This document shows positions 15,797 through 25,200 of a stretch of 64,000 bases of DNA, one piece after another. The DNA comes from JASUTC01 sp035447925 (lineage in GTDB: Bacteria; Thermotogota; Thermotogae; MWEM01), in assembly GCA_035447925.1 (NCBI GenBank), contig DAOTHY010000001.1, positions 208,599-272,598 on the forward strand, read 5' to 3'. How positions within the stretch are numbered: position 1 is the first letter of the stretch; the number at the start of each line of letters is the position of its first letter. The notes below the pieces were generated by a model, which was not told where the DNA came from, made no database searches, and worked only from the letters and a program-made list of their open reading frames with translations. Position numbers and translations under genes: made by a program.

Positions 15797-18176
15797 GTCG
15801 GGTAGATTTCACCCCCCTTTCTGATATACTCTTTGCAATGTGAAAGTACAACTCAATTTCTCTTTGAGAAAAGACTCTGTAATCAGGATATTCAAAGTAA
15901 AGACCCGATTTTCTACCCTTGATATAAAAGGGGATGGTCCCAAATGAACGAGCTAACCCGGAAAGAGATTGTTCAGGACTGATATGGTCAAATTCAGAGA
16001 CATCTTTTTTAAGTGTGTTGAAATGAGAATCGTCTGAATCCTCAGATGCAATTGAATCAGGCATAGGCAATTTCCTCGTATTTATTCGTCCATTTTCTGT
16101 AGTTTTGAAAACAATATCATTTTTTTGAACATCATAAAAGGATATGAAAACAGGCTTATTTAACAGTATTCGCATCTCTTTTAGTAGTGATATAATCCAT
16201 TCTTCAGATAAAAAATCAAACAATTGTATTTGCTCAAACATCTTTAACAGGATGAATGTTTTGTCAATAATATTATCATTCCTTGATAAAAACTTATGTT
16301 GCCGAATGTAGAATTTACTTATTTCGAATAGATCCTTAAGGAATTCCTGTTCTTTCAAAACACTTAACATGTTATCTCTTTTCTTAACACATAAGATAAA
16401 GTCAGAATCTTCAACGCAAATGCCATTAAATGATGAGGTGTTCGTTTGCATAATCAATTCATTTGGCAATTGACCTTTTTTGATTTCAATCTTTTCACCT
16501 TTTAATGTACTGTCAGAAGTTGCAAAAATTCGTTTTTCAGAAAGGTACTTTTGAATCAGAAAGAGTTCTTCAAACATCTGAAAACGGTTTATGAAACTTT
16601 TATAGAAATAACTGAGTGCAATATCGCTTTTTTGCTGAAAGTTATTGCTATTTAAGAAATCAAGTAAATAAGCATAATGACTATAGATTTCTTCGGTAAT
16701 CCATTCCTTTTTCGAAATATCCTTACTCATAAACGTCATTGAATTTTTAATAGTATCGAGTTTTTTTCTGTATTCTAAGGTTTCTGATTTTGCTTCATGA
16801 AAAAACTGCATGGCATGTTTCTCCCAATTATTCATATAGTAACCGTAAAAAGCCCATATTAATACCAAGATTAACACTGAAAAAAAGAGGAAATAGATGG
16901 TAAAAAGGCTCAGTTCAGGCGCTGAAGTTTGAAAGATCATGATAATTTCCATATTTTTATCAAACAGCTTTCTTTGAGATTCAAAAGCATATTGATATTT
17001 GTTTGAAAAAACCAATTCTTCACGCTTTGTTTGTATGTTTGGCGGAGAGATGACAGGAATTTGATCGTCAAAAACATAAAATTGATGTTCTGATTTTAAC
17101 GGAAGATCGTTGTAAATCTTTTTACCATCAACCGTTAGTTTAATAGCCCATCCCTTTTGACTGTCTGAAGAAAATTCGATCATGCCATTTTGAGTAGACA
17201 TATTGACCCCCTCAAATGGTGAAGTTTTATAGGCTATGATTTGACCGGCGTGAATCTCAGGGTTTGAAAACTTATAAGACTCAATTTTCCATTGTGCTGA
17301 AGCGATCGATGGGGAATTTAACAGGTCGTTGATGATTCGTGTATATTTGTTGGAATAATCGTTGAGTTTCTCCAAAGATAACATGAAAATCTCCTGCGAA
17401 ACACTAATCTCATTTTCTTGTAATTTCTTATGATTGATATTGACCTGCCAAAAAGCAGTATAAAAAACCATCACTGGAAAGATGGTAAGTAACATAAACA
17501 ATAAGTTATTTAATTTTTTTGTCCCCTTAATGATTTCGCATGGGGCTTCTTTCTTAATTTGTGAACCAAATAGGCTGATAAGGGAAAATAACGCAATAAA
17601 GCCGACCCTGAATAATTCTGAAATGACAAGGGTATAATCAGCCGGTATGATCATGAACAGATTTGTTCGAATAGCAAAATCTAAGGAGAAAAAAGCAACT
17701 GATGCTAAAACTCCCCAAAATATTGAATTGACAGATATTCCAAGAAGTATCGATACAAAAATGCTCATTGGGAAAATCCCAATCAAATAAGCGGTGTTGA
17801 AAATGATTTCAGTGAATTCCACGACGGGATTGTAAAAGAGTATCAGAGAGATGGGAATGAGTAAACAGATGATGGTCCATAAAAAATACCTGCCAATGTT
17901 TATCGTTTGGTTGTAGCTGATAATCGAGTTTCTCAAAAATATCAGAAACCAAGCGTTGTTGATAAAGAAGATACTATAGGCCATTACTTTGAAATTATCC
18001 GAAATCGTGCTTGAAAGAAAATAAAAACCGCCGTAAAAAAGGGGGAACAATAAAGCGGCAAAACCTATCGAAACAATGATCTTTTTGCTATTTTCAAACG
18101 TGAGTATCTTGTTGTAAATAATCAAATTTGAGATAAATAGTGAACCGAATAATACCAGGCTTTGCCATATTTCCAT
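15789..18176 (-). CDS. large polytopic membrane receptor-like protein
   Basis: I do not recognise the family. The 795-residue protein has about seven membrane helices in residues 5-205 and an eighth at about 226-245. A domain outside the membrane (about 246-430) comes next, then another helix (about 431-452). A cytoplasmic part follows, with helical/coiled segments and a C-terminal region (about 660-790) that could be GAF-like. The layout resembles sensors with a 7TM plus an extracytoplasmic sensory module. No histidine-kinase, GGDEF, EAL, HAMP or phosphatase motif is visible, so any output must be through protein contacts. It starts 14 bp after the YigZ-like gene and is followed, with overlap, by the secreted metalloprotease-like gene. 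Confidence 0.6.
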   Translation of the reverse strand: MEIWQSLVLFGSLFISNLIIYNKILTFENSKKIIVSIGFAALLFPLFYGGFYFLSSTISDNFKVMAYSIFFINNAWFLIFLRNSIISYNQTINIGRYFLWTIICLLIPISLILFYNPVVEFTEIIFNTAYLIGIFPMSIFVSILLGISVNSIFWGVLASVAFFSLDFAIRTNLFMIIPADYTLVISELFRVGFIALFSLISLFGSQIKKEAPCEIIKGTKKLNNLLFMLLTIFPVMVFYTAFWQVNINHKKLQENEISVSQEIFMLSLEKLNDYSNKYTRIINDLLNSPSIASAQWKIESYKFSNPEIHAGQIIAYKTSPFEGVNMSTQNGMIEFSSDSQKGWAIKLTVDGKKIYNDLPLKSEHQFYVFDDQIPVISPPNIQTKREELVFSNKYQYAFESQRKLFDKNMEIIMIFQTSAPELSLFTIYFLFFSVLILVLIWAFYGYYMNNWEKHAMQFFHEAKSETLEYRKKLDTIKNSMTFMSKDISKKEWITEEIYSHYAYLLDFLNSNNFQQKSDIALSYFYKSFINRFQMFEELFLIQKYLSEKRIFATSDSTLKGEKIEIKKGQLPNELIMQTNTSSFNGICVEDSDFILCVKKRDNMLSVLKEQEFLKDLFEISKFYIRQHKFLSRNDNIIDKTFILLKMFEQIQLFDFLSEEWIISLLKEMRILLNKPVFISFYDVQKNDIVFKTTENGRINTRKLPMPDSIASEDSDDSHFNTLKKDVSEFDHISPEQSLSGLARSFGTIPFYIKGRKSGLYFEYPDYRVFSQREIELYFHIAKSISERGVKSTRHE

Positions 18177-18190
18177 GATTACACCTTATT

Positions 18191-18850
18191 TTATTTTAAA
18201 TTTTTAACTGGGCGATATTGTCGCATATCCGATATACGATAATCAACTACCAATCCGTTTACCTGAAATGTATTGAGGACACTAGTAAAACGTTTTATTT
18301 TCTCGGATTCAACGTACACTTCCAATTGAATGTGCTCTCCAAATTCGATTTCATCTTTATTTATGCGAATCCCCATTCTTTCGGTTTCATATTGTATTCT
18401 TGGCCATTCACTGTAGCCACAGTTTATTTGTAATTGAACGAATAGGCGATATTCACATAAACCGGATTTTTCAATGACGGTCAATGCGGCTTCTGAATAG
18501 GCATCAATCAGACCACGAATGCCAAGTTTATGTCCCCCGTAATACCTGGAAACAACAACGGCAATATTGCTGATGATGTTTTTTTCAATAGCACCAATAA
18601 GAGGTTTCCCGCCAGTTCCTGGAGGTTCGCCGTCATCTGACGAAAAGAGTTCATGCTGATTCGACCATTCATTCTGACTAATTTTGTAAGCCCAACAATT
18701 GTGGTTCGCTTTTGAGTGTAAAGAAGACCGTTCGGCAATAAATGATCTTGCTTCCTGGGGACTTAGAACCATTTTTGCCGAACTGATAAATCTTGATCTT
18801 CTAATGACTATTTCGCTTTCAATTTTGTTCTCGATGGAATTGAATCTTAT
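18191..18850 (-). CDS. yigZ: IMPACT/YigZ family protein
   Basis: This is a member of the conserved YigZ/YvyE/IMPACT family, linked in other organisms to translation control. Motifs are HNCWAYK, DDGEPPGTGGKP, VVVSRYYGGHKLG and the C-terminal ferredoxin-like domain. The first ATG (18770-18772) would cut off the conserved SRFI segment. The frame continues upstream without any ATG, GTG or TTG through ESEIVIRRSRFISSAK to an ATA codon at 18848-18850. That codon overlaps the hflC stop as ATAA, with AAAGGA 6 nt before it. Starting there puts 20 residues before SRFI, as I recall for B. subtilis YvyE. I therefore place the start at ATA (219 residues). Confidence 0.85.
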   Translation of the reverse strand: MRFNSIENKIESEIVIRRSRFISSAKMVLSPQEARSFIAERSSLHSKANHNCWAYKISQNEWSNQHELFSSDDGEPPGTGGKPLIGAIEKNIISNIAVVVSRYYGGHKLGIRGLIDAYSEAALTVIEKSGLCEYRLFVQLQINCGYSEWPRIQYETERMGIRINKDEIEFGEHIQLEVYVESEKIKRFTSVLNTFQVNGLVVDYRISDMRQYRPVKNLK

Positions 18851-19737
18851 TGCGTTTCCTTTGTCTGCTTGATTTCTAATGAGGTAAATCCTCCGTAAAA
18901 TTCATTCAGATATTCCATGTCTTTACCCATGACAATAGATGTGCCGTTTTTCATGGAATTTTTATAAGCGGTCATAATTCTCCAAAATCTATAAAAATCA
19001 GGGTCTTGTGAAAAGGCATTCGCATAGATCTCCAAAGCCTGCGCATCTCCTTCACCACGGAGAACTTCTGCTGTTTTGTTAGCCTCTGCAATCAGGATAT
19101 CTGCATCCTTTTGAGCTCTGGCTCGCGTGTCTTGGGCTTGTCTTTCTCCTTCTGCTCTGATTAAAGATGCTTCTTTATTTCTCTCTGATTTCATTCTGTC
19201 GAAAACCGCTTGAGCATTTGCTGAAGGCAAGTCGGTTCTTTTTACATCTACATCTAAAATATCAATCCCATATTGGTTCATTGTTTTTTCTGCTGTATCA
19301 GTAATAGTTTGAAGTGTTCTTCTTCTTCTTTCAGAAATGATATCGCCTATATATAATTCTGCAAATTTATCCCTCAGTGTGGAATACACCACATCATCCA
19401 ATCGTGTCAAAGCAGATGTGATTGTTTTCATGGTTTCTATGAACTGTTGCGGTTCAGATATACGCCATAAGACATATGTATCCACTTCAAGCCTTTTTTG
19501 ATCTGTTGTTAAGATGCTTTCCGGAGGAATATCATATATTTGAATTCTTTTGTCCCTGGTCAAGATGGTGTCAATAAAGGGGGCTTTAAAATAGAGACCC
19601 GGTTCGGTGTTCACGGTTAGTATTTTTCCAAATCTGGTTCTAACAGCAACTTCAGCTTGATCTACTTGATATGTGAATAAAGCAAAAACGATAAAAAACA
19701 GGATAAAAACAACTAAAGTCCAGACGACTTTTTTCAT
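18847..19737 (-). CDS. hflC: HflC, membrane protease modulator (SPFH/band 7)
   Basis: HflC forms the HflKC complex that cages and regulates the FtsH protease in the membrane. One N-terminal membrane anchor (about residues 4-23) is followed by the band-7 domain (AEVAVRTRFGKIL, PGLYFKAPF, VDTYVLWRI) and an alanine/glutamate-rich helical region (SERNKEASLIRAEGERQAQD). The 296-residue length is standard. Its ATG overlaps the hflK stop by 4 bp. The next gene also overlaps its stop, by an unusual AUA start. Confidence 0.95.
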   Translation of the reverse strand: MKKVVWTLVVFILFFIVFALFTYQVDQAEVAVRTRFGKILTVNTEPGLYFKAPFIDTILTRDKRIQIYDIPPESILTTDQKRLEVDTYVLWRISEPQQFIETMKTITSALTRLDDVVYSTLRDKFAELYIGDIISERRRRTLQTITDTAEKTMNQYGIDILDVDVKRTDLPSANAQAVFDRMKSERNKEASLIRAEGERQAQDTRARAQKDADILIAEANKTAEVLRGEGDAQALEIYANAFSQDPDFYRFWRIMTAYKNSMKNGTSIVMGKDMEYLNEFYGGFTSLEIKQTKETQ

Positions 19738-20708
19738 TTTGAATCACCTCCGGAAAGTATGCCGTCAAGATCCAGGAAGTTCAATGTGTCGTTGTTTTCA
19801 TTAAACAAAAGAATTTTTTTTGCATCGGGAAGAATCTCTTCCATGGTTTCAATATAAAGTCTTGTCCGGGTAATTTCAGGAGCTTCAATGTACTTTTCAA
19901 GAATGTTGACGAATCGTGCAACTTCACCCTGAGCATTCAAGATTTGAATTTCTTTATAGGCAGATGCTTCCTGGACAGTTTGTGAGGCTTGCCCCTGTGC
20001 CCTTGGAACAATATCATTATAATAAGCTAATGCGTCGTTAATGGTCTTTTCCTTGTCCTGCAAAGAACTGTTGACATCATCAAAGGCAGCTAATACCTGA
20101 TCAGGGGGATTGACTTCCTGTAATCGAACATTTTCAACCTTTATGCCTACTTGGTATTTGTCAAGAGCCTCTTGAATCGCTTGTTTAGATTCAATCGCAA
20201 TGGCATCTCGGTCGCTTGTTAAAACTTCATTCACTGTTCTTTGGGCGACTCTCTCTCTGATCATGGCTTCTGCCACATATTTTACGATAGTATCAGGCTC
20301 TTTTACGTTAAAAGCATATAATTCTGGTTCTTTGACACGGTACTGAATTGCCGATTCAACATCCGCAAAATTGTTATCTCCAGTCATCATTAGCGATTCT
20401 TTGTCCACATCTGAGTATCTTCCTGGAGCAGTTGTCCTAAAACCTATTTCAATTTTTCTCAAGGTTAACACATCTACAATTGTTACCGATTCAAATGGAG
20501 CCGGCAGATGATAGTTGATTCCAGGTTCATCTGTTCTTACAAATTTCCCAAACCTCTTAACTAAGCCCACTTCAGAAGGTTCTACCTGATAAATTCCCGT
20601 GGCAAAATAAAGGCCAATAATAATCAGTATCACTAAAACTGAAAAGGTACTGATAAACTTTTTTACTTTTTCGATGGTATCCTGTTGTCTATCAAAATCT
20701 CCTTCCAT
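19734..20708 (-). CDS. hflK: HflK, membrane protease modulator (SPFH/band 7)
   Basis: Partner of HflC. An N-terminal cytoplasmic stretch and an anchor (about residues 20-42) are followed by the band-7 core (SEVGLVKRFGKFV, PGINYHLPAPFE) and a long helical segment (PRAQGQASQTVQEASAYK). The C-terminus is acidic and ends with an LDGILSGG tail. E. coli HflK is longer (419) because of a Gly-rich N-terminus that is absent here. GGAGGTG precedes the ATG. It is located between tatD and hflC in the long minus-strand operon. Confidence 0.94.
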   Translation of the reverse strand: MEGDFDRQQDTIEKVKKFISTFSVLVILIIIGLYFATGIYQVEPSEVGLVKRFGKFVRTDEPGINYHLPAPFESVTIVDVLTLRKIEIGFRTTAPGRYSDVDKESLMMTGDNNFADVESAIQYRVKEPELYAFNVKEPDTIVKYVAEAMIRERVAQRTVNEVLTSDRDAIAIESKQAIQEALDKYQVGIKVENVRLQEVNPPDQVLAAFDDVNSSLQDKEKTINDALAYYNDIVPRAQGQASQTVQEASAYKEIQILNAQGEVARFVNILEKYIEAPEITRTRLYIETMEEILPDAKKILLFNENNDTLNFLDLDGILSGGDSK

Positions 20709-20726
20709 TCTTACACCTCCACCATT

Positions 20727-21497
20727 TCAACATTTTGGTAATGCAAATAAATCTGCTGCATTCTCACATAAAATTTCTTCTAAATCTATAATAGGTATTT
20801 TTTTTATTTTTGCAATTTCCTGAGCGACATATTGAACAAAAGCGGGCTCATTTCGATGACCTCTTTTTGGAACGGGAGTTAAATAAGGACAATCGGTTTC
20901 AATAATAAGGTTTTCAACGGGTATTTTTTTAATAGTGTCTCGAAGATCTTGATTTTTCTTGAATGTGATGGGTCCACCAATACCCAAGTATAAATTCAAA
21001 TCAATAAACTGTCTGGCATGATGCTCATTTGATAGAAAACTGTGTACCACACCACCGGCTTTGGGTATCCCTTCTATTCTTAGAATTTCGATCATTTCTT
21101 CGTAAGCATCTCTAATATGTAGAACAATCGGAAGATTGACTTCATTGGCAAAACGGAGAAAACGAACAAAGCAAGCCTTTTGGACCTTAGGAGTTGAATA
21201 ATTTTTATAGAAATCCAGCCCGATTTCTCCGATTCCAACGACTCGATCCAATTTTGACAATTCTCTGATACGTTCAAACCCCTCATTATTCAGTTCTTTT
21301 GCATCGTGAGGGTGGACACCGATGACCGCAAAAACATGATCATTTTGATAAGCTAAAGACAAAGCCTGCTCTGATGTTGCACAATTCACACCAATTTCAA
21401 TAACATACTTTATATCCTTCCCGATAGAAGTAAGAATTTCGTTACGATCATGATCAAATTGTTTATCCCATAAGTGAGTGTGTGTGTCAATCCACAT
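20727..21497 (-). CDS. tatD: TatD-family metal-dependent hydrolase/DNase
   Basis: This is a TIM-barrel metal hydrolase of the TatD family, with proposed 3'-5' DNase activity. Metal ligands appear in DTHTHLWD (HxH), GEIGLDFY (Glu), LHIRDA and HSF (His), and ETDCPYLTPVP (Asp). Its 256 residues are normal. It begins 7 bp after the mtnA stop and is read with mtnA and hflKC. Confidence 0.95.
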   Translation of the reverse strand: MWIDTHTHLWDKQFDHDRNEILTSIGKDIKYVIEIGVNCATSEQALSLAYQNDHVFAVIGVHPHDAKELNNEGFERIRELSKLDRVVGIGEIGLDFYKNYSTPKVQKACFVRFLRFANEVNLPIVLHIRDAYEEMIEILRIEGIPKAGGVVHSFLSNEHHARQFIDLNLYLGIGGPITFKKNQDLRDTIKKIPVENLIIETDCPYLTPVPKRGHRNEPAFVQYVAQEIAKIKKIPIIDLEEILCENAADLFALPKC

Positions 21498-21504
21498 CTT
21501 TGAC

Positions 21505-22548
21505 TTAACCTTTCATCAATTTTGATAGATTTTCTGAATAGGGTGGATAGACAATCCCCTTTTCAGTGACAATCGCCGTAATATTCTCGGACGGTGTCAC
21601 ATCAAAAGCAGGATTATAAACAGAAATATTCAAAGGAGCTACCTGTTGTCCTTTAAACATTGTAATCTCCTCATGCGATCTTTCCTCAATAGGGATGTCA
21701 TTACCACTTACCGTTGCCAAATCTATTGTTGGAGTTGGCGCTGCAATGTAAAATGGAATATGAAATTCTTTTGCCAAAACAGACAATGTCATGGTGCCAA
21801 TTTTATTGGCAGCATCACCATTAGCAGCTACCCTGTCGCATCCAACGATCACTGCATCGATCTTTCCTTGAGACATAACAACGCCTGCCATGTTATCACA
21901 GATCAGGGTCACATCCATGCCGGCCTCAGATAATTCAAATGCCGTCAATCTGGCTCCCTGATTATACGGCCGTGTTTCGTCGGCGTAGATTTTAAAGCCC
22001 CAACCCCTTTCATGTCCCAAATACATGGGGGCAGTGGCAGTACCATATTTGTAAGTTGCCAAAGCTCCGGCGTTGCAGTGTGTTAACAACCCGCTTCCCT
22101 TTTCTAATAAGGTCAGAAGGTTTTCGCCTATATTTTTACAAATTTGGATATCTTCATTATTGATCAAAAGAGCTTCGGACAACAATTCTTTCTTTAACTC
22201 ATCGATGCCTTTTGCAGCATGCATCTGTGCGACGGCAGTCATTCTTTTAATAGCCCAATCCAAATTTACTGCAGTTGGTCTGGCTTGTACCAGATATTCT
22301 CCGTTTTTATCAAGCAATCTTAGCAAATCATCTGAAGAACCTTCAAAATCAAGAATCGAAAGGTACATACCATAGGCTGCTGTGATGCCAATCAAAGGTG
22401 CGCCTCTAAGCTCCATATCCCTAATTGCACAGAAAACCTCATCAAGGGTCTTTCTTCTATTGTAAACTATTTGCGTAGGAAGTTCTCTTTGATCAAGAAT
22501 ATCCAAGTGATCGTTTTTAAATATTAACGGTAAAAGTTCTTTCTTCAA
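21505..22548 (-). CDS. mtnA: methylthioribose-1-phosphate isomerase
   Basis: MtnA converts 5-methylthioribose 1-phosphate to the ribulose form in methionine salvage. Motifs are RGAPLIGI, LTHCNAGALAT (catalytic Cys), the AVIVGCDRVAANGDAANKIG segment (catalytic Asp) and SGNDIPIEERS. It resembles Thermotoga TM0911, whose structure is known. It starts at TTG behind GGAAGTGAAAGAA. No other salvage genes are in the window. In Thermotogota some MtnA paralogues act in other sugar-phosphate isomerisations, so substrate assignment is by family. Confidence 0.93.
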   Translation of the reverse strand: MKKELLPLIFKNDHLDILDQRELPTQIVYNRRKTLDEVFCAIRDMELRGAPLIGITAAYGMYLSILDFEGSSDDLLRLLDKNGEYLVQARPTAVNLDWAIKRMTAVAQMHAAKGIDELKKELLSEALLINNEDIQICKNIGENLLTLLEKGSGLLTHCNAGALATYKYGTATAPMYLGHERGWGFKIYADETRPYNQGARLTAFELSEAGMDVTLICDNMAGVVMSQGKIDAVIVGCDRVAANGDAANKIGTMTLSVLAKEFHIPFYIAAPTPTIDLATVSGNDIPIEERSHEEITMFKGQQVAPLNISVYNPAFDVTPSENITAIVTEKGIVYPPYSENLSKLMKG

Positions 22549-22564
22549 ATTCTTTCACTTCCCT

Positions 22565-25138
22565 TCAATTATCCAACCATCTAACGAGAGCGGTATCGTG
22601 TTTATGCGGTAAAAGCTCATTGTAAGGAATTACACGGATACTGTAATCATAGCGCCCTCTTTCAGGCAAATGGGCTTTACCACGGTAAATATAAGTGTTA
22701 TGGAGTGTTTGCTTTTCCATTTTCATCGGGAATATTTCATAGCCTTCCATTTCATTGTGAATATTGTATCTTGCAAAATATAGCTCCACTGAAAGAAATT
22801 CTGGTTCTATATCCCCTGAAAACAGCATGGCGGTAAAGTCAATGTCCATATTAACCGGGATCTCTTCACCTTGATTATATTGTGTTTCGGTGTTTATTCT
22901 TACAGCCTCCCATTCTGCCTTTATCTTTCTTTTCCACGAAGAAAGTTCTTTGGCATTTTTGTAATCATCGGCTTTAATCTTTTGACCATAGCGGTAAGCT
23001 GGAATGTACAATTTATTCAAATAATCAATCAACATTCTGTGCGTGTTGAATTCAGGTATACACGATTCCATGGAATGTCGCATCATCTTGATAAAGCCAT
23101 TAGGTAAACCTTCTTCATTTCTGTCATAATAGAGCGGAATGATTTCTTTTTCTAGGGTATCGTAAAAACTCACCGCATCAACAGTATCTTGAATGTTGGT
23201 GTCTTCGTACTCCCTTCCGTCTCCTATTACCCAGCCGTTGTTTCCATTATAGCCTTCAACCCACCATCCATCCAATACACTAAAGTTAACTCCGCCGTTT
23301 ACCGGTACTTTTTGTCCGCTGGTACCACTTGCTTCATGTGGTCTTCTTGGTGTATTTAGCCAAATATCCACTCCTGAAACCAAAAATCGTGCAACCTCCA
23401 TATCGTAATTTTCCAAAAAAACGATTTTGTTCTTATAAGGTTCTTCTCGAGTGATTTCGTAAACTCGTTTAATCAGTTCTTGGCCAGGTTTATCAGCGGG
23501 ATGAGCTTTACCGGCAAATACAAATTGAACCGGGCGCTCTGAATTGGTGATAATGTTTTTAAGGCGTTCGATATTTCTCAACAGTAATGTAGCCCGCTTA
23601 TAAGTTGCAAATCTTCTAGCAAAACCAATTGTAAGTGTATCAGGATCCAAAATACTTTCAATCTCACGCAATTGTTCAATGGTTTCGCCGTTTCTTTCTC
23701 TTTGTAATTTTATCCTCTGATGGATAAAATCAACCATTGATTTCTTCATCTTGCTCTTTACATTCCACAGAACCTTATCGGGTATATCTTCTAATCTTTT
23801 CCAATATTCCTTATTAAATAGATTGGACTTCCAATCTTGCAAATACTCATCATACATGTTACGCATATCGTTGTTCAACCAGGTTTCCAAATGAATGCCA
23901 TTTGTGACATGATCAATGGGAATTTCCTGGACAGGAATATCATACCAGGCGTTTTTCCACATAGCACGAGAAACTTCGCCGTGTAATTTACTCACACCGT
24001 TTCTCCATGCTGTCATATTCAGAGCAAAAACGGTCAAGTTAAAAAGATTATGATCGCCCTCTTTTTCTATACCCAACTCTAAAAATTCTTTTCTGGAAAT
24101 AGATAAACGACTCCAGAAATGAGCAAAATACTTTTCCATCATATGAATTGGAAAGGCATCGTTTCCAGCGGGAACGGGAGTGTGAGTTGTGAAAACAGTC
24201 TTTGCCCTAACTGCTTCTAGAGCTTCAAAGAAAGTTAAAGATTTGCCCTCCACTAATTCTCTGATTCTTTCCAAGGCCATAAAAACCGAATGGCCTTCGT
24301 TCATATGCCAGACACTGGGTTTGTAGCCGGCCATTCTTAATGCTCTAACACCACCTATTCCCAATAAAATCTCCTGTTTTATTCGCATTTCTTGACCGCC
24401 GCCGTAGAGTTGTGAAGTGATTTCTCTGAATTTAGGCGGGTTTTCTTTGATATCGGTATCCAGCAATAAAAGGGTTGTTCGCATGATTTGAACTTTCCAG
24501 ACCTTTGCGACAAGATTCCCATCGGGAAGGGGGACCGTTATCTTTATTTCCTCGTTTTGATCATTTTTAATGGGAATGACCGAGAAATCAGCAAAATCAT
24601 ATTCTGGGTAATCGGACTCCTGCCAGCCATGATTATTGATCTTTTGCTGAAAGTAGCCATTTCGATATAAAAGGCCAATTCCCAACAAAGGAATTCCCAA
24701 ATCACTAGCAGATTTAACATGATCCCCGGCGAGAATACCCAACCCACCGGAATAAATAGGAAGCGATTCATGAAGGCCAAATTCCGCTGAAAAATAGGCG
24801 ATTAAAAGAGTTTCCTTTTCTTCTTCATTTAAAATTTCATTTTCATTGAAGTAAGTTTTTTTATCTGAGAGATATCGAGTGAATTTTTCATAAACATGAT
24901 CATATTTATTCAAATATTCTTCTGATTTTGATGCTTTGTCCAGCCGTTTTTGGCTGATATGTTTTAGAAACCGAACCGGGTTTCTTTGGACTATCTCCCA
25001 TAAATAGGGATTCATGTCTTCGAACAAACATCGAACCTCTGGGTTCCATGCATTCCAAAAGCTATATGCCAGTTCTCTCAGTCCCTTGATTCTGTCGGGT
25101 ATATGTGGAACCACCGAAATACTGTTGAATTTGTTCAT
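22565..25138 (-). CDS. glgP: alpha-glucan (glycogen/maltodextrin) phosphorylase, GT35
   Basis: GlgP releases glucose 1-phosphate from alpha-1,4-glucans. This is the 857-residue 'AgpA-like' type of GT35 known from Thermotoga. It has the N-terminal SVVPHIPDRIKGLRELAYSF segment, NEGHSVFMALE, the ATYKRATLLLRN region, and the PLP site around EASGTSGQKVPVNGG, in which the Lys binds PLP. It starts at ATG behind GGGAGGT and has its own extended -10 promoter. It leads the minus-strand run through mtnA, tatD and hflKC. Glucose 1-phosphate would feed glycolysis through a phosphoglucomutase encoded elsewhere. Confidence 0.95.
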   Translation of the reverse strand: MNKFNSISVVPHIPDRIKGLRELAYSFWNAWNPEVRCLFEDMNPYLWEIVQRNPVRFLKHISQKRLDKASKSEEYLNKYDHVYEKFTRYLSDKKTYFNENEILNEEEKETLLIAYFSAEFGLHESLPIYSGGLGILAGDHVKSASDLGIPLLGIGLLYRNGYFQQKINNHGWQESDYPEYDFADFSVIPIKNDQNEEIKITVPLPDGNLVAKVWKVQIMRTTLLLLDTDIKENPPKFREITSQLYGGGQEMRIKQEILLGIGGVRALRMAGYKPSVWHMNEGHSVFMALERIRELVEGKSLTFFEALEAVRAKTVFTTHTPVPAGNDAFPIHMMEKYFAHFWSRLSISRKEFLELGIEKEGDHNLFNLTVFALNMTAWRNGVSKLHGEVSRAMWKNAWYDIPVQEIPIDHVTNGIHLETWLNNDMRNMYDEYLQDWKSNLFNKEYWKRLEDIPDKVLWNVKSKMKKSMVDFIHQRIKLQRERNGETIEQLREIESILDPDTLTIGFARRFATYKRATLLLRNIERLKNIITNSERPVQFVFAGKAHPADKPGQELIKRVYEITREEPYKNKIVFLENYDMEVARFLVSGVDIWLNTPRRPHEASGTSGQKVPVNGGVNFSVLDGWWVEGYNGNNGWVIGDGREYEDTNIQDTVDAVSFYDTLEKEIIPLYYDRNEEGLPNGFIKMMRHSMESCIPEFNTHRMLIDYLNKLYIPAYRYGQKIKADDYKNAKELSSWKRKIKAEWEAVRINTETQYNQGEEIPVNMDIDFTAMLFSGDIEPEFLSVELYFARYNIHNEMEGYEIFPMKMEKQTLHNTYIYRGKAHLPERGRYDYSIRVIPYNELLPHKHDTALVRWLDN

Positions 25139-25167
25139 GCCTAACCTCCCAAAGCAATATTGGATTT

Positions 25168-25176
25168 ATTATAGCA
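25168..25176 (-). promoter_or_regulatory. extended -10 promoter of glgP
   Basis: Read on the minus strand this is TGC-TATAAT, located 30 nt upstream of the glgP ATG and directly after the end of znuB. The -35 is weak, as expected for an extended -10 promoter. Confidence 0.65.
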
Positions 25177-25200
25177 TATCCCTTTTTTGCGATTATTTTT

